Assembly (NCBI GenBank): GCA_964544635.1
Contig: CAZJCK010000005.1
Location: forward strand, 10,737-74,736
Direction of reading: 5' to 3'
DNA length: 64,000 nucleotides
Origin: CAZJCK01 sp964544635
GTDB taxonomy: Bacteria > Zixibacteria > MSB-5A5 > GN15 > FEB-12
Shown here: positions 32,545-41,816 of the stretch, one piece after another
Numbering within the stretch: position 1 is the first letter of the stretch
Layout of the letters: each line of letters begins with the position of its first letter
The notes under the pieces: generated by a model
Seen by the model: only the letters and a program-made list of their open reading frames with translations
Told to the model about the DNA's origin: nothing
Database searches by the model: none
Made by a program: the position numbers and the translations under genes

Positions 32545-34935
32545 GTGCGACGGTTTGTTTTTGGACTTCTGCTTCTCTTCGCTTCTACTTCGGCAACCGT
32601 TGCCCAGCGTATCCCGATACCCGACGGTGTGTTTTATTACCAGCCGGCGTCGACGGTCTTCGGCGGTGAGGCGGCCTGGGTCAATCCGGCCGGCCTGGCG
32701 CGCTACCATACTGCCGGCTACCAGCTCATGGGTGAAATGAATGATTACCGTGATGGATTGAGCTGGGGCGCGTTGTTGCACCGCGAACGCCTGGCCGTGG
32801 CCTACCGGCAGGTCGACAACGTCGGCCTGCCCGACTTCAAAGAATGGCTCGGCGCCGGGGCCCTTTCGATGGGGCAGCTGTCGGTGGGCGGATCGTACCG
32901 ATACTTCACCGACGGTCCCTCGCCTTACCACAACCGTCACTACTGGAATGTCGGCCTGATGCTGACGGGGACCGGCCGGTTCAGCATGGGCGCCGTGTTC
33001 TCAAATCTCAACCGCGGCAAGATCATGAGCACGCGGACGGAGACGGAGATGCGTTACTCGCTCGGTTACCGGCCCTCGGGCCAGCGCGTTACGATTGCGG
33101 CCGACATGCTGATGTCGACCGGTCAGTCTATTGGCGACGCCGACTTCGTCTATCACGTCGAGGCGATGCCGTGGACCGGCTTCTATGTCAATGCCTTCGC
33201 CGATCACGACGGCACCCTGCAGTTCGGGGTGCGCGCCAATTTCGCCCGATACTTTCTTGGCGGCCGCTCCACCTTCAGCAAGGGAGACCACGCCCGTTCG
33301 CTCTTGTTCCTCGGTGCGACCTCGGGGCGCCAACCTTCGCTGATCGACGAACAGAAGCGACGCCTCAGTATGTCGATGAGCGGTGGCATCGAAGAGAATC
33401 CGGAGCAGCCGATCTTCGGCCCGCGCCGTACTGCGTTCCTCGAAGTGATCGAGGAGGTGTACCGCGCCGCCGATGACCCGTCGATTTCGGAGATGCTCCT
33501 TAAACTGCGCAACTTCGGCATCGGCTTCGCCCGGGCCCAGGAGTTGCGTGAGGCCCTGCTGTACTTTCGCGCGCAGGGTAAGAGTATTGTCTGTCATGTC
33601 GAGTCGCCGACCAATCTTTCATACTACGTCGCGAGCGCTACCGACTCGATACTGATTCCGCCGGTATCGCAGCTCAACCTGGTCGGGTTGCGCGCCGAGT
33701 TGACGTTCTACGCTGAAACTCTCGAAAAACTCGGCGTGAAACTCGACATGGTGCGTATTGGCGATTACAAGTCGGGCACCGAACCGTGGACCCGATCGTC
33801 ACCTACCGACGAGTATGCCGCTCAGATCAATGCCATGCTCGATGACTGGTATGCACAGTTTACCGGGGCCATTGCCGCCGGTCGCGGGTTGACGGTTGAC
33901 TCGGTCAAGTCGATTATCGACAACGGGCCGTTCACGTCGGCCGAGGCGCTTGAGTATGGCCTGGTTGACGGTCTGAGCTACCGCGATCGGCTGAAAGAGA
34001 ATGAATTCGTGCGCGGCATGCCCGAGGTGTCGTTTCACGGTTACCGCCGTGATACCCTGCTCAACGACGGCTGGCCGGCCGAGCCGATCATCGGCGTGGT
34101 CGTGGCTGATGGAGAAATCGAACAGACGGCAGGCGGTTTTTTCGATTCCGAGGACTATGTCACGCCGTCGCTGATGAAGCGCGGATTCGGCCAGGCCACG
34201 GCCGAACCGATGCTGCGGGGGTTAGTCCTGCGAATCGATTCGCCGGGCGGACGGGCGCTGGCGGGCAACGAGATCTACCACGACATGGAAAAGCCAGCCA
34301 AGAAGTACCCGCTGGTAACGTCGATGTCCAACATCGCGGCATCGGGCGGCTACCACATTGCCATGCACTCGAAGAAACTGTTCGCGAGTCCGTCGACGGT
34401 AACCGGATCGATCGGCATTTACGGCGGCAAGGCCGACCTGAGCGGGCTGTATGAGAAGATTGACCTCTACAAGTACCTGTACAAGCGGGGCGAGTTCGCG
34501 GGCATGATGTCGCAGTCGCGGCCGTTTACGGAGGCGGAGCGTGAGAAGTACCGGGAGCACCTGTTCGCGTTTTACGATCACTTCATCGGCCTGGTAGCCG
34601 AAAACCGCGGGCTTGAGAAGGACTCCATCGATCAGATCGCGCGCGGCCGCACCTTCACCGGCGAAACCGCTCGTCAAATCGGACTGGTCGATTCGCTGGG
34701 AGGGATACACCAGGCCATACAGTACATTGCCGATACTGCCGGCCTCGATTCGTATCGTGTCTGCATCTATCCCAGGCGCACTACGTGGTTCCGTTTGCCC
34801 GGCGTGTCGGTAATGAACCTGGTGACACGGGCGTTTGGCGGCAGCGAGGCCGTGGTCTATGAACTGGAACGAATCAAGTTGCCGGAAGTGGACGGTTTGA
34901 TGGCGCGGCTGCCGTATGACATCGTTGTCGAGTAG
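32545..34935 (+). CDS. sppA: Outer-membrane-type beta domain fused to signal peptide peptidase SppA
   Basis: After a signal peptide, residues about 25-270 look like a PorV/FadL-type beta-barrel half (ASTVFGGEAAWVNPAGLARY, long alternating strands). Residues about 290-796 form a complete double-domain SppA: Lys409 in GDYKSGTEPW in the N-terminal repeat and Ser600 in AASGGYH in the C-terminal repeat, 191 apart, matching the Lys209/Ser409 dyad of the E. coli enzyme. SppA normally is an inner-membrane enzyme of 618 residues that digests cleaved signal peptides. The extra N-terminal domain and the lack of an inner-membrane anchor suggest a different location. GTG start with AAGGAG. Not a sequencing artefact: frame is open throughout. 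Confidence 0.85.
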   Translation: MRRFVFGLLLLFASTSATVAQRIPIPDGVFYYQPASTVFGGEAAWVNPAGLARYHTAGYQLMGEMNDYRDGLSWGALLHRERLAVAYRQVDNVGLPDFKEWLGAGALSMGQLSVGGSYRYFTDGPSPYHNRHYWNVGLMLTGTGRFSMGAVFSNLNRGKIMSTRTETEMRYSLGYRPSGQRVTIAADMLMSTGQSIGDADFVYHVEAMPWTGFYVNAFADHDGTLQFGVRANFARYFLGGRSTFSKGDHARSLLFLGATSGRQPSLIDEQKRRLSMSMSGGIEENPEQPIFGPRRTAFLEVIEEVYRAADDPSISEMLLKLRNFGIGFARAQELREALLYFRAQGKSIVCHVESPTNLSYYVASATDSILIPPVSQLNLVGLRAELTFYAETLEKLGVKLDMVRIGDYKSGTEPWTRSSPTDEYAAQINAMLDDWYAQFTGAIAAGRGLTVDSVKSIIDNGPFTSAEALEYGLVDGLSYRDRLKENEFVRGMPEVSFHGYRRDTLLNDGWPAEPIIGVVVADGEIEQTAGGFFDSEDYVTPSLMKRGFGQATAEPMLRGLVLRIDSPGGRALAGNEIYHDMEKPAKKYPLVTSMSNIAASGGYHIAMHSKKLFASPSTVTGSIGIYGGKADLSGLYEKIDLYKYLYKRGEFAGMMSQSRPFTEAEREKYREHLFAFYDHFIGLVAENRGLEKDSIDQIARGRTFTGETARQIGLVDSLGGIHQAIQYIADTAGLDSYRVCIYPRRTTWFRLPGVSVMNLVTRAFGGSEAVVYELERIKLPEVDGLMARLPYDIVVE

Positions 34936-34961
34936 TGCGAGAGATTCGGCGCAGAGTATAA

Positions 34962-34990
34962 CGAAAAAGGCCCGCCGAAGCGGGCCTTTC
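34962..34990. terminator. Bidirectional terminator between convergent genes
   Basis: CGAAAAAGGCCCGC-CGAA-GCGGGCCTTTCG; the stem has an A-run on the left and a T-run on the right, between the SppA-fusion gene (+) and the PilX-like gene (-). Confidence 0.85.
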
Positions 34991-35020
34991 GTGTATGAGA
35001 AGAGAGACGATACAGACGGA

Positions 35021-36655
35021 TTAGTTGAACTTGTAGACGCCGACGTGCTCCTGATGCCAGCCGGTGCGGATAAACACGCGCACCATCGGCGTACCCGGAG
35101 GCAGGTTGGCCGGATCATCGAGATCAAAGTCGTAGGCCCAGTCACGGTCGGGCGGATCGTAGTATGAACTGCCCCAGATGCCGGTCGCCTGCTGTGAGTA
35201 GAACAGGTTCACCATCGAACCGCGCCACTCGAATTCGACGCCACTCCAGGTCTCCAGGAATCGCGGCAGGTTCTCGAAACCGCCGTTATAGTTCGTCGAC
35301 GTCGTTTCAACGTTGCCGGCGATCATCGAAGCATTGACAGTGGTCTGAGTAGCAGGACGGCTCGACTTGGACAAGGTGCTGTTGGCGTCATTCCAGTTAT
35401 TCGAGAGGATGGTGATGGCGTCGGCCATCAACGCCGCGGGCTTCTTATTGACGGAATTGAAATCTCCCTCGACATAGAGCGGGTTGGCCGAGGCAATCGT
35501 CAGGCCGGTATCTATTTGCGCACCGTTCTTGATGCGCAATGCCGGGAAGTTACCGGCTACATCCTGCGAGAAGTACATGATACCATTGGTCGGTGCGTAC
35601 GGCGTACTGTACAGGGCGTTGATGTCGACATCGATGGCATCGACGTTTTCGCCTTCACGACCGTCGTAGAATGTTGTCGTACTACCGGTAATCACACCGG
35701 CGGTCTGGAGGTCGGAGGTGACATTCTGCCACAAGCCGCCAACCTGGTAGAACCAGTCACCGTTGATATACTTTAGACCGGCATTGTGCTCATACGAATC
35801 GGAGTTACCGCCGGCCGCCGGTTCGATGATCTTGTGCTCGTCACCGGTAGCGCCGAGCGGCAGGTGCAGTGAGCGGGCGCCGTGCGTCGAGTCCTGCACA
35901 CGACCGTCCCACCGAGCCACCGACGAATCATACCAGTGGGCGTCGGACGATTCCAGCCAGTCGGAACCATCGGCCATCGAAACGTAGTTGCCGGAGGCAT
36001 CTTTAATCATAATGTCGCCACTGCCGACCGAGCCAGGTCCCTTGCGACCATGGATGATGTGTCCCGAGGCGGTGACATAACTATCAATATAGAGCGAGTT
36101 GTTGGACTGGATATACAGGTTGCCGTTGGAGTGGACGCGTCCCAGCAGGGTCATGTCCGGTCCCGGCGCAATCTCCAGGTCTTCACCGTAGAAGACGGCG
36201 AACTGGAAGATCGGCACCAGCGCGGCCTGGAAGGTCTGGGCCAGGGTCATGCTGGTGTTGTCGGCCGTGTTGTCGGCGGTCGCCCTGAGGTCGTACTCTT
36301 TGACGAGGGCATTGAGTCCGGCCAGGGTGCCGGTGCTGAGCACTTCTTTCTGGGCCGGTCCGAGGTCGACGGTCGTAAAGTTGACCGAAAAGCCATTGAC
36401 ACTGTCGGCGCCGACGGGCATTGTGGTCGGCGGCGCGCCAGTGGTATCGTAGGCCTGCTGAATCTTCGCGGAGGCATATTCAAGGCCGGCCTCGGCGGCA
36501 TAAAAGGCGCGCATCTCGCGCAGCTCGTTGCCGGCGATCTGGACCTCGTCGTCGGATGTCGTCAGCGCCGCCAGCCCGATCAGCGTGAGCATGCCGACCA
36601 TAATCAGCGCCAGCAGGGCTGCGAATCCGCGTTCGTTCGATAGTATTCGTTTCAT
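35021..36655 (-). CDS. PilX-like pilus assembly protein (type IV minor pilin)
   Basis: The 544-residue protein begins with a short basic leader and GFAALLALIMVGMLTLIGLAALTTS, a PilX/type IV pilin-like N-terminal helix (the prepilin motif is weak: ERG|FAALL lacks the Glu at +5). The AAEAGLEYA segment at about 53-60 is the PilX N-terminal signature. The large rest is beta-rich and ends in a domain with a repeated AGN-VETTS pattern; it may form the tip-located part. It is the third gene of a minor pilin operon in the order pilV-like, pilW-like, pilX-like. Confidence 0.75.
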   Translation of the reverse strand: MKRILSNERGFAALLALIMVGMLTLIGLAALTTSDDEVQIAGNELREMRAFYAAEAGLEYASAKIQQAYDTTGAPPTTMPVGADSVNGFSVNFTTVDLGPAQKEVLSTGTLAGLNALVKEYDLRATADNTADNTSMTLAQTFQAALVPIFQFAVFYGEDLEIAPGPDMTLLGRVHSNGNLYIQSNNSLYIDSYVTASGHIIHGRKGPGSVGSGDIMIKDASGNYVSMADGSDWLESSDAHWYDSSVARWDGRVQDSTHGARSLHLPLGATGDEHKIIEPAAGGNSDSYEHNAGLKYINGDWFYQVGGLWQNVTSDLQTAGVITGSTTTFYDGREGENVDAIDVDINALYSTPYAPTNGIMYFSQDVAGNFPALRIKNGAQIDTGLTIASANPLYVEGDFNSVNKKPAALMADAITILSNNWNDANSTLSKSSRPATQTTVNASMIAGNVETTSTNYNGGFENLPRFLETWSGVEFEWRGSMVNLFYSQQATGIWGSSYYDPPDRDWAYDFDLDDPANLPPGTPMVRVFIRTGWHQEHVGVYKFN

Positions 36656-36669
36656 GACTGCCTGCCTTC

Positions 36670-37491
36670 TTAGTGATCAATATTACGGGTGTAGACACCC
36701 GAATTGTAGGTGCGGAACTGGTATGGACTATTGGTATCTTCGGGGTCAGGGTTCTTGGACCGTCCCGTAATCGACACCAGTACCTGGCGAACATTCTCGA
36801 CCAATCCCGGCGTATCCATGAGGGCGCCGCTCTTCATGCGATACTGAAACTGCAGATCGGTGATGTCTTCGGCATAGATCTGCGGACTCTTACCCATGTA
36901 TTCGATCATCAACTTGGGATGGTTGGGATCGGTTGTATTGTCGATGAAGAACTTGGCGCGGGTCAGCCCGAGCACCAGCGAGTTGGCGCCATAACGTCGC
37001 GACAACACACTGGAGGCGTGTTCAAGACTGTTGGTACCGTTTTGAACCGCCGAAATCTCGAACCACTCGCCCACTCCCGAGTCCGGCTCCACGATGTAGG
37101 CCCACTGGCCGTCATAGAAGCAGGAGGGGCTGGTGCCGCATTCAAGGGGAGAGGAGGTGGCCGGCATGGGTGCCGCCAGGTAGGTGTCGCAGCCGGTGGC
37201 GAGGAAGTTGAGCACGATGGTGTCCGGATTGGTGTCGTATGCTTCGATGGCATCCAGCGTGTTCGGTACTTCATGTCCGGCCATGCGGAGCTGGCGGGTC
37301 AACTCGTCGATACTGGCGCGGGCCGACTGCTGAATGGTGGAAATGTCATCCTGTGCGATGTAGTTCTTGTGCTGCACAACATAGGCGCGCAAGACAGCGG
37401 TAGTAATGACTCCCATTATCGCCAGGGCAATCAGCACCTCCAGGATCGAGGCGCCTTTTATGGATCGCAATGCTCGTATCATTCGTTTCAT
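36670..37491 (-). CDS. PilW-like minor pilin
   Basis: The 273-residue protein carries a type III prepilin signal, KG|ASILEVLIALAIMG, with Glu at +5 and a following hydrophobic helix; prepilin peptidase PilD would cut after Gly. The region MAGHEVPNTLDAI and the C-terminal LQFQYRMKSG...VRQVLVSITGRS match PilW-type proteins with their characteristic end. The start at 37491 has AGGTG 6 bases upstream; a GTG three codons earlier is possible. It lies 17 bases after pilV-like and 14 before pilX-like. Confidence 0.82.
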   Translation of the reverse strand: MKRMIRALRSIKGASILEVLIALAIMGVITTAVLRAYVVQHKNYIAQDDISTIQQSARASIDELTRQLRMAGHEVPNTLDAIEAYDTNPDTIVLNFLATGCDTYLAAPMPATSSPLECGTSPSCFYDGQWAYIVEPDSGVGEWFEISAVQNGTNSLEHASSVLSRRYGANSLVLGLTRAKFFIDNTTDPNHPKLMIEYMGKSPQIYAEDITDLQFQYRMKSGALMDTPGLVENVRQVLVSITGRSKNPDPEDTNSPYQFRTYNSGVYTRNIDH

Positions 37492-37508
37492 GGTTTTCAC
37501 CTATCTCA

Positions 37509-37901
37509 TCAAATGGAATCAGTTCGGACATATGCGACCATGGTATCGGACTGGGTATCACCTCGTACCGATTCCCAGCGCACGTTGATCTCGACCTCGC
37601 GCAGGAAATTGGCGGCCTGGCTGATATTCCATTCACGCAGTGTACCATTGACCGTATCGGAGCCGTTCATGGCGCTGTTGAGATCGGGATAGCTGCGCAG
37701 CTCCTCAAACTTCTCCTGCATAAGCTGGGTGGCTATCGTGGTCTTGTTCGACCAGTCGTTGCCGTCCAGGGCCACCATCGCCATGTTCAGAAGGACCAGC
37801 AGGGCCATAGTGAGGATAATCATGGCGATCATCACTTCCAGCATGGAGAAACCGGAGAGATCGGTCAGTCGCTTCATCTTTCGGGTCAGATATCGTTTCA
37901 T
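37509..37901 (-). CDS. PilV-like minor pilin
   Basis: The 130-residue protein has a basic leader and the prepilin motif SG|FSMLEVMIAMIILTMALL with Glu at +5, then a short globular part. This is the size and pattern of PilV/GspI-type minor pilins. It is the first gene of the pilVWX-like operon and has AAGGA before its ATG. No major pilin, PilB, PilC, PilM-Q or PilD gene is in the window, so the assembly machine is elsewhere. Confidence 0.82.
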   Translation of the reverse strand: MKRYLTRKMKRLTDLSGFSMLEVMIAMIILTMALLVLLNMAMVALDGNDWSNKTTIATQLMQEKFEELRSYPDLNSAMNGSDTVNGTLREWNISQAANFLREVEINVRWESVRGDTQSDTMVAYVRTDSI

Positions 37902-38243
37902 GGGCGTATTCCTTGTTTTGCTGGAGAGTGGAGTAAAAACTGTGCCGTGCCTCCGTCGGGCTATTCGGAGTGAACTGTTTGGTCGCTTTTATGTTGTTCA
38001 TTTGCAGGCGGTTGCGAGATTCGAGCTGAGCCCAAAAAGATGATCGGGCGGACATGAAACCCAGCCTGCAGGTTCGGTGTTACACTAACCTGTCCAACAA
38101 GGTATGGGGCAGAGCCTATACAATCAGCCCGTTTCGGCGGCGCCGCGGCGATTTCGTCGCTGATAGCGACATGCTTGTGTGACAGCAACTTATGAGGTAC
38201 TATTGAGCAATGAACAGACAGACGATTCAAGGAGGTATTGCCG
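37902..38243. other. Gene-free divergent region before pilV-like and acetolactate synthase genes
   Basis: About 340 bases without a credible gene. The right end contains AAGGAGG (38229-38235), the ribosome-binding site of the acetolactate synthase gene. I compared it with the c-di-GMP-I riboswitch consensus because of the pilin genes and found no match. No clear promoter was recognised. Confidence 0.5.
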
Positions 38244-39893
38244 GTGGCCAAGGCATCTGAGATCTTCGTAGAGGCGCTCGAGCGCGAGGAGGTGAAGTTC
38301 ATTTTCGGGGTCCCCGGTGAAGAAAACATCGACTTTCTCGAAGCTGTCCGTCAATCCAATATCGAATTCGTTTTGACCCGCCACGAACAGGGGGCCGGGT
38401 TCATGGCCGATGTCTACGGTCGCCTGACCGGCAAGGCCGGTGTCTGTCTTGCCACCCTTGGACCGGGTGCGACCAATCTGTTAACGCCGGTGGCCGACGC
38501 CAATCTCGACCATGCCCCCCTGGTTGCCATCACCGGCCAGGCTGATACCACCCGGATGCACAAGGAGTCGCACCAGTTCATCGATATCGTCCAGATGTTC
38601 CACCCGGTCACCAAGTGGAATACTCGAATTGTCCGTCCCGACTTCGTCACCGAGGCGGTACGCAAGGCGTTCAAGTTGGCCGAGGCGGAGAAGCCGGGCG
38701 CCACGCACCTGGAGTTTCCTGAGGATGTCGCCGGCGAGGAGTGCAAGAGCGCCGAGTTTTTCGAGGTCCGCAAGGTGCGACGTCCGGCGCCCGACTACAA
38801 GGCGGTCAACCGGGCGATCGAACTGATCGCCGAGGCGAAGAAGCCGCTGGTTTTGGCAGGCAACGGCGCCATTCGCAAGCGTGCCACCAAGCAGCTCCGT
38901 ATCATGCTCAACAAGACCAATTTTCCGGTCTGTAATACATTCATGGGCAAGGGTGCGGCCGGGTATCAATATGACTACAACCTGTTCACCATCGGTCTGC
39001 AGGCGCGTGACCATGTCACCTGCGCCTTGGAAGAGGCCGACCTCATTATATGTGTCGGGTATGACATCGTCGAATACTCGCCACGATTCTGGAATCCCGA
39101 CGGCAAGAAGAAGATTATCCACATCGATTTCGATCCGGCCGAGGTTGATTACTGGTATCATCCGGAGGTCGAGTTGATTGGCGACGTTGCCTCTACCTTG
39201 TGGGAGCTGAACGAACGGATCGGTGACGATTTTGACAGGAGTCGCGGCGAGTTCGCACGCAAGCACCGTGAGCGCATCCTCGAAGATCTGCACGAGTTTG
39301 ACAACAGCACCGACTTTCCGTTCAAACCACAGAAAATCCTGCACGACGCCCGCCAGGTGCTGGGGGACGACGATATCGTGATCAGCGATGTGGGCGCGCA
39401 CAAGTTGTGGGTTGCCCGCATGTTCATTGTCCACCAGCCGAACACCTGTCTCATCTCCAACGGTTTCGCCAGTATGGGAATCGCCCTGCCCGGCGGTATC
39501 GCCGCCAAGCTGGTGTATCCCGACCGCAAGATACTGACCATTTCCGGCGACGGCGGTTTCCTCATGAATGTGCAGGAACTCGAAACGGCGGTGCGTTTGG
39601 GTACGCCGACGGTCAACATGGTGTGGTCCGACGGTACCTTCGGGCTGATCGAGTGGCACCAGGTGAAGAAGTTCGGCCAGGCGTTCGGCACTCGCTTCGG
39701 AAATCCCGACTGGATACAACTGGCTGAGTCGTTCGGCGCCGTGGGCATGAAAGTTGAGAAGGGGCAGGATCTGCAGGAGGTACTCAGGGAAGCGTTCAAG
39801 CAGGACAAGCCGGTGGTGGTCGACTGCCCTGTCGACTACACCGAGAACATCCGCCTGACCAAACGTCTGGGCAAGCTGGTTTGCCCTATATAG
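38244..39893 (+). CDS. alsS: Acetolactate synthase, catabolic AlsS-like type
   Basis: The 549-residue ThDP enzyme condenses two pyruvate to acetolactate. The catalytic Glu is in LTRHEQGAGFMAD and the ThDP/Mg motif is SGDGGFLMNVQELETA. The segment YDIVEYSPRFWNPD is characteristic of the FAD-independent catabolic AlsS/BudB group rather than the biosynthetic IlvB. The GTG at 38244 is 8 bases after GGAGG; a TTG two codons earlier is too close. No regulatory subunit (IlvH/IlvN) is adjacent and no acetolactate decarboxylase is seen. It is followed 53 bases later by an aldehyde dehydrogenase. Confidence 0.82.
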   Translation: MAKASEIFVEALEREEVKFIFGVPGEENIDFLEAVRQSNIEFVLTRHEQGAGFMADVYGRLTGKAGVCLATLGPGATNLLTPVADANLDHAPLVAITGQADTTRMHKESHQFIDIVQMFHPVTKWNTRIVRPDFVTEAVRKAFKLAEAEKPGATHLEFPEDVAGEECKSAEFFEVRKVRRPAPDYKAVNRAIELIAEAKKPLVLAGNGAIRKRATKQLRIMLNKTNFPVCNTFMGKGAAGYQYDYNLFTIGLQARDHVTCALEEADLIICVGYDIVEYSPRFWNPDGKKKIIHIDFDPAEVDYWYHPEVELIGDVASTLWELNERIGDDFDRSRGEFARKHRERILEDLHEFDNSTDFPFKPQKILHDARQVLGDDDIVISDVGAHKLWVARMFIVHQPNTCLISNGFASMGIALPGGIAAKLVYPDRKILTISGDGGFLMNVQELETAVRLGTPTVNMVWSDGTFGLIEWHQVKKFGQAFGTRFGNPDWIQLAESFGAVGMKVEKGQDLQEVLREAFKQDKPVVVDCPVDYTENIRLTKRLGKLVCPI

Positions 39894-39946
39894 AAACTGA
39901 GAATGATACAATACTATTGTCATAGCGATGGAGAGGAGCCGATTCG

Positions 39947-41389
39947 ATGGCCGTAAAGAAGTATAAGCTGTATCTGGGCGGTAAGTGGGTCGACCGGAAG
40001 GACCGGATCGAGGTCACCAATCCCTATTCGGGAAAGAAAGTGTACGATGTCGCCAAGGCCTCTAAAGCCGACTTCACCAAGGCAATCGATGCCGCGGAAG
40101 CAGCATTCAAGAAGACCCGCGAGCTGCACTCCTACGAGCGCGAGCGGATCCTTTTGCAGATATCCGAGATGATTGACAAAAACAAGACCAAGCATGCCGA
40201 GGCGATGGCGGCCGAACTGGGCAAGTCGCTCAAGGACAGTATGACCGAGGTGGAACGAGCGGTCGGCGTGTTCAAGGCGTCCGCCGAAGAAGCCAAGCGC
40301 CTCAACGGCGATATCGTCGATCTCGACTGGTCGGAAGGTTCCGAGGAACGGTTCGGCCTGGTGCGGCGCTACCCCAAAGGTGTGCTGGCCGGTATCTCGC
40401 CGTTCAACTTCCCGCTCAACCTGGTGGCGCACAAAGTCGGGCCGGCGATTGCCTCGGGTAACACCATCATCATCAAGCCGGCCTCGAACACGCCGGTATC
40501 GGCGCTGATGCTGGCCGAGGTCATCGACAAAACCGACCTGCCCAAGGGCGCGGTGTCGGTCCTGCCGGCGTCGGCGAGCGATTCGTCACCGCTTCTGGAG
40601 GATGAACGAGTCAAGCTGATCACGTTCACCGGCTCGGCCAAAGTCGGCTGGTGGATCAAACAGAATGCCGGCAAGAAAGAAGTGGTGCTGGAGCTCGGCG
40701 GCAACGCCGGGGTGGCGATTGCTGACGACGCCGACCTGGAGTGGGCGGCGCAGCGCGTCACCAAGGGCTCGTTCTCTTCGGCCGGACAGAGTTGCATCTC
40801 GGTCCAGCGGGTGTTCGTCCACGAAAAGGTGTACGACAAGTTCCTGAAGATGTTCACGGCCAATGTCAAGAAGCTCAAGGTGGGTGATCCGCTCGACCCG
40901 AACACCGATATCGGTTCGATGGTCGACAAGGCGTCGGCGGAGGAAACGCTGAAGAACATCGAAGCGGCAAAGAAACAGGGCGCTAAAGTCGTTACCGGCG
41001 GCAAGCTCAAGGGCGCGCAACTCGAGCCGACCGTCCTGACCGACACCAAACTGAGTATGACGATCTGCTCCGAAGAAGCGTTCGCGCCGATCGTCAACGT
41101 GATGAAGTACAAGAGCTTCGAGAAGGTGGTCGATGAGATCAACGCCACCGATTACGGCCTGCAAATGGGCTGCTTCACCAATCGCATGAAGGACATCATG
41201 TATGCCTTCAAGTATATCGAGTCGGGCGGTATCGTCATTAATGATGTACCCACCTACCGTGCCGACCACCAGCCGTACGGCGGTATGAAGGACTCCGGCC
41301 TGAAGCGCGAGGGTATTCGGTATACCATCGAGGATATGACCGATATCAAGATTCTGTCGGTGAACATGAAATACAAGCAGACGCAGTAG
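39947..41389 (+). CDS. NAD(P)+-dependent aldehyde dehydrogenase
   Basis: The 480-residue soluble enzyme has the family catalytic residues: Glu in LELGGNAGVAI and Cys in SSAGQSCISVQRV, with the oxyanion Asn in SPFNFPLN and the nucleotide-binding FTGSAKVG. Subgroup features (WWIKQNAGKKEVVLELGGNAG, DHQPYGGMKDSG) resemble lactaldehyde / non-phosphorylating glyceraldehyde-3-phosphate-type dehydrogenases of the archaeal-bacterial ALDH group, but the substrate is not certain. GGAG precedes the ATG. It sits between acetolactate synthase and a RidA gene, with only 3 bases to the latter. Confidence 0.85.
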   Translation: MAVKKYKLYLGGKWVDRKDRIEVTNPYSGKKVYDVAKASKADFTKAIDAAEAAFKKTRELHSYERERILLQISEMIDKNKTKHAEAMAAELGKSLKDSMTEVERAVGVFKASAEEAKRLNGDIVDLDWSEGSEERFGLVRRYPKGVLAGISPFNFPLNLVAHKVGPAIASGNTIIIKPASNTPVSALMLAEVIDKTDLPKGAVSVLPASASDSSPLLEDERVKLITFTGSAKVGWWIKQNAGKKEVVLELGGNAGVAIADDADLEWAAQRVTKGSFSSAGQSCISVQRVFVHEKVYDKFLKMFTANVKKLKVGDPLDPNTDIGSMVDKASAEETLKNIEAAKKQGAKVVTGGKLKGAQLEPTVLTDTKLSMTICSEEAFAPIVNVMKYKSFEKVVDEINATDYGLQMGCFTNRMKDIMYAFKYIESGGIVINDVPTYRADHQPYGGMKDSGLKREGIRYTIEDMTDIKILSVNMKYKQTQ

Positions 41390-41392
41390 CTG

Positions 41393-41779
41393 GTGCAGCG
41401 CAACAGAGTTTCATCGGCGTCGCCGTACGAGATCAAGTACGGCTTCTCCCGCGCCGTGCGCCACGGCAATCAGATTTCGGTGGCAGGCACGGCGCCGATT
41501 GGGCCGGACGACGAGACGTTTGCGCCGGGCGACGCCTTCCGGCAGGCGGAGCGGTGTTTCGAGATCATCATTCGGGCGGTTGAAGAACTGGGGGGAAAGG
41601 TGGGTGATATCGTGCGTACCCGCATGTACATTGTCGACCCGTCGGATGCCGATGCCGTCGGACGTGCCCACGGTGCGATGTTCGGGGAGATCCGTCCGGC
41701 CGCAACGATGGTCGTGGTTAAGGAACTGCTCTCGGTTGACTGGCGGGTGGAAATCGAGGCCGACGCCGTGATCGGCTGA
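41393..41779 (+). CDS. Rid-family (YjgF/YER057c) protein
   Basis: The 128-residue protein matches the Rid family: SRAVRHGNQISVAGTAP at the start, QAERCFEIIIRAVEELGG in the middle, and the Arg of VRTRMYIVD that in RidA binds the imine carboxylate, followed by RPAATMVVVKELL. RidA hydrolyses reactive enamine/imine products of PLP enzymes. The subgroup is unclear because the C-terminal Glu motif is altered. GTG start, 3 bases after the ALDH stop, so it is expressed with acetolactate synthase and ALDH. Trimeric cytoplasmic protein by family. Confidence 0.85.
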   Translation: MQRNRVSSASPYEIKYGFSRAVRHGNQISVAGTAPIGPDDETFAPGDAFRQAERCFEIIIRAVEELGGKVGDIVRTRMYIVDPSDADAVGRAHGAMFGEIRPAATMVVVKELLSVDWRVEIEADAVIG

Positions 41780-41816
41780 TACAACCGGAAATTCTTCACA
41801 TAAGGGATAGTGCAGC

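Noticed and set aside
37902..38243. c-di-GMP riboswitch in front of the pilin genes
   Set aside because: No match to the GEMM consensus on either strand.
38481..39923. 480-codon open frame opposite acetolactate synthase
   Set aside because: Antisense shadow in a GC-rich gene; the plus-strand protein has full family motifs.
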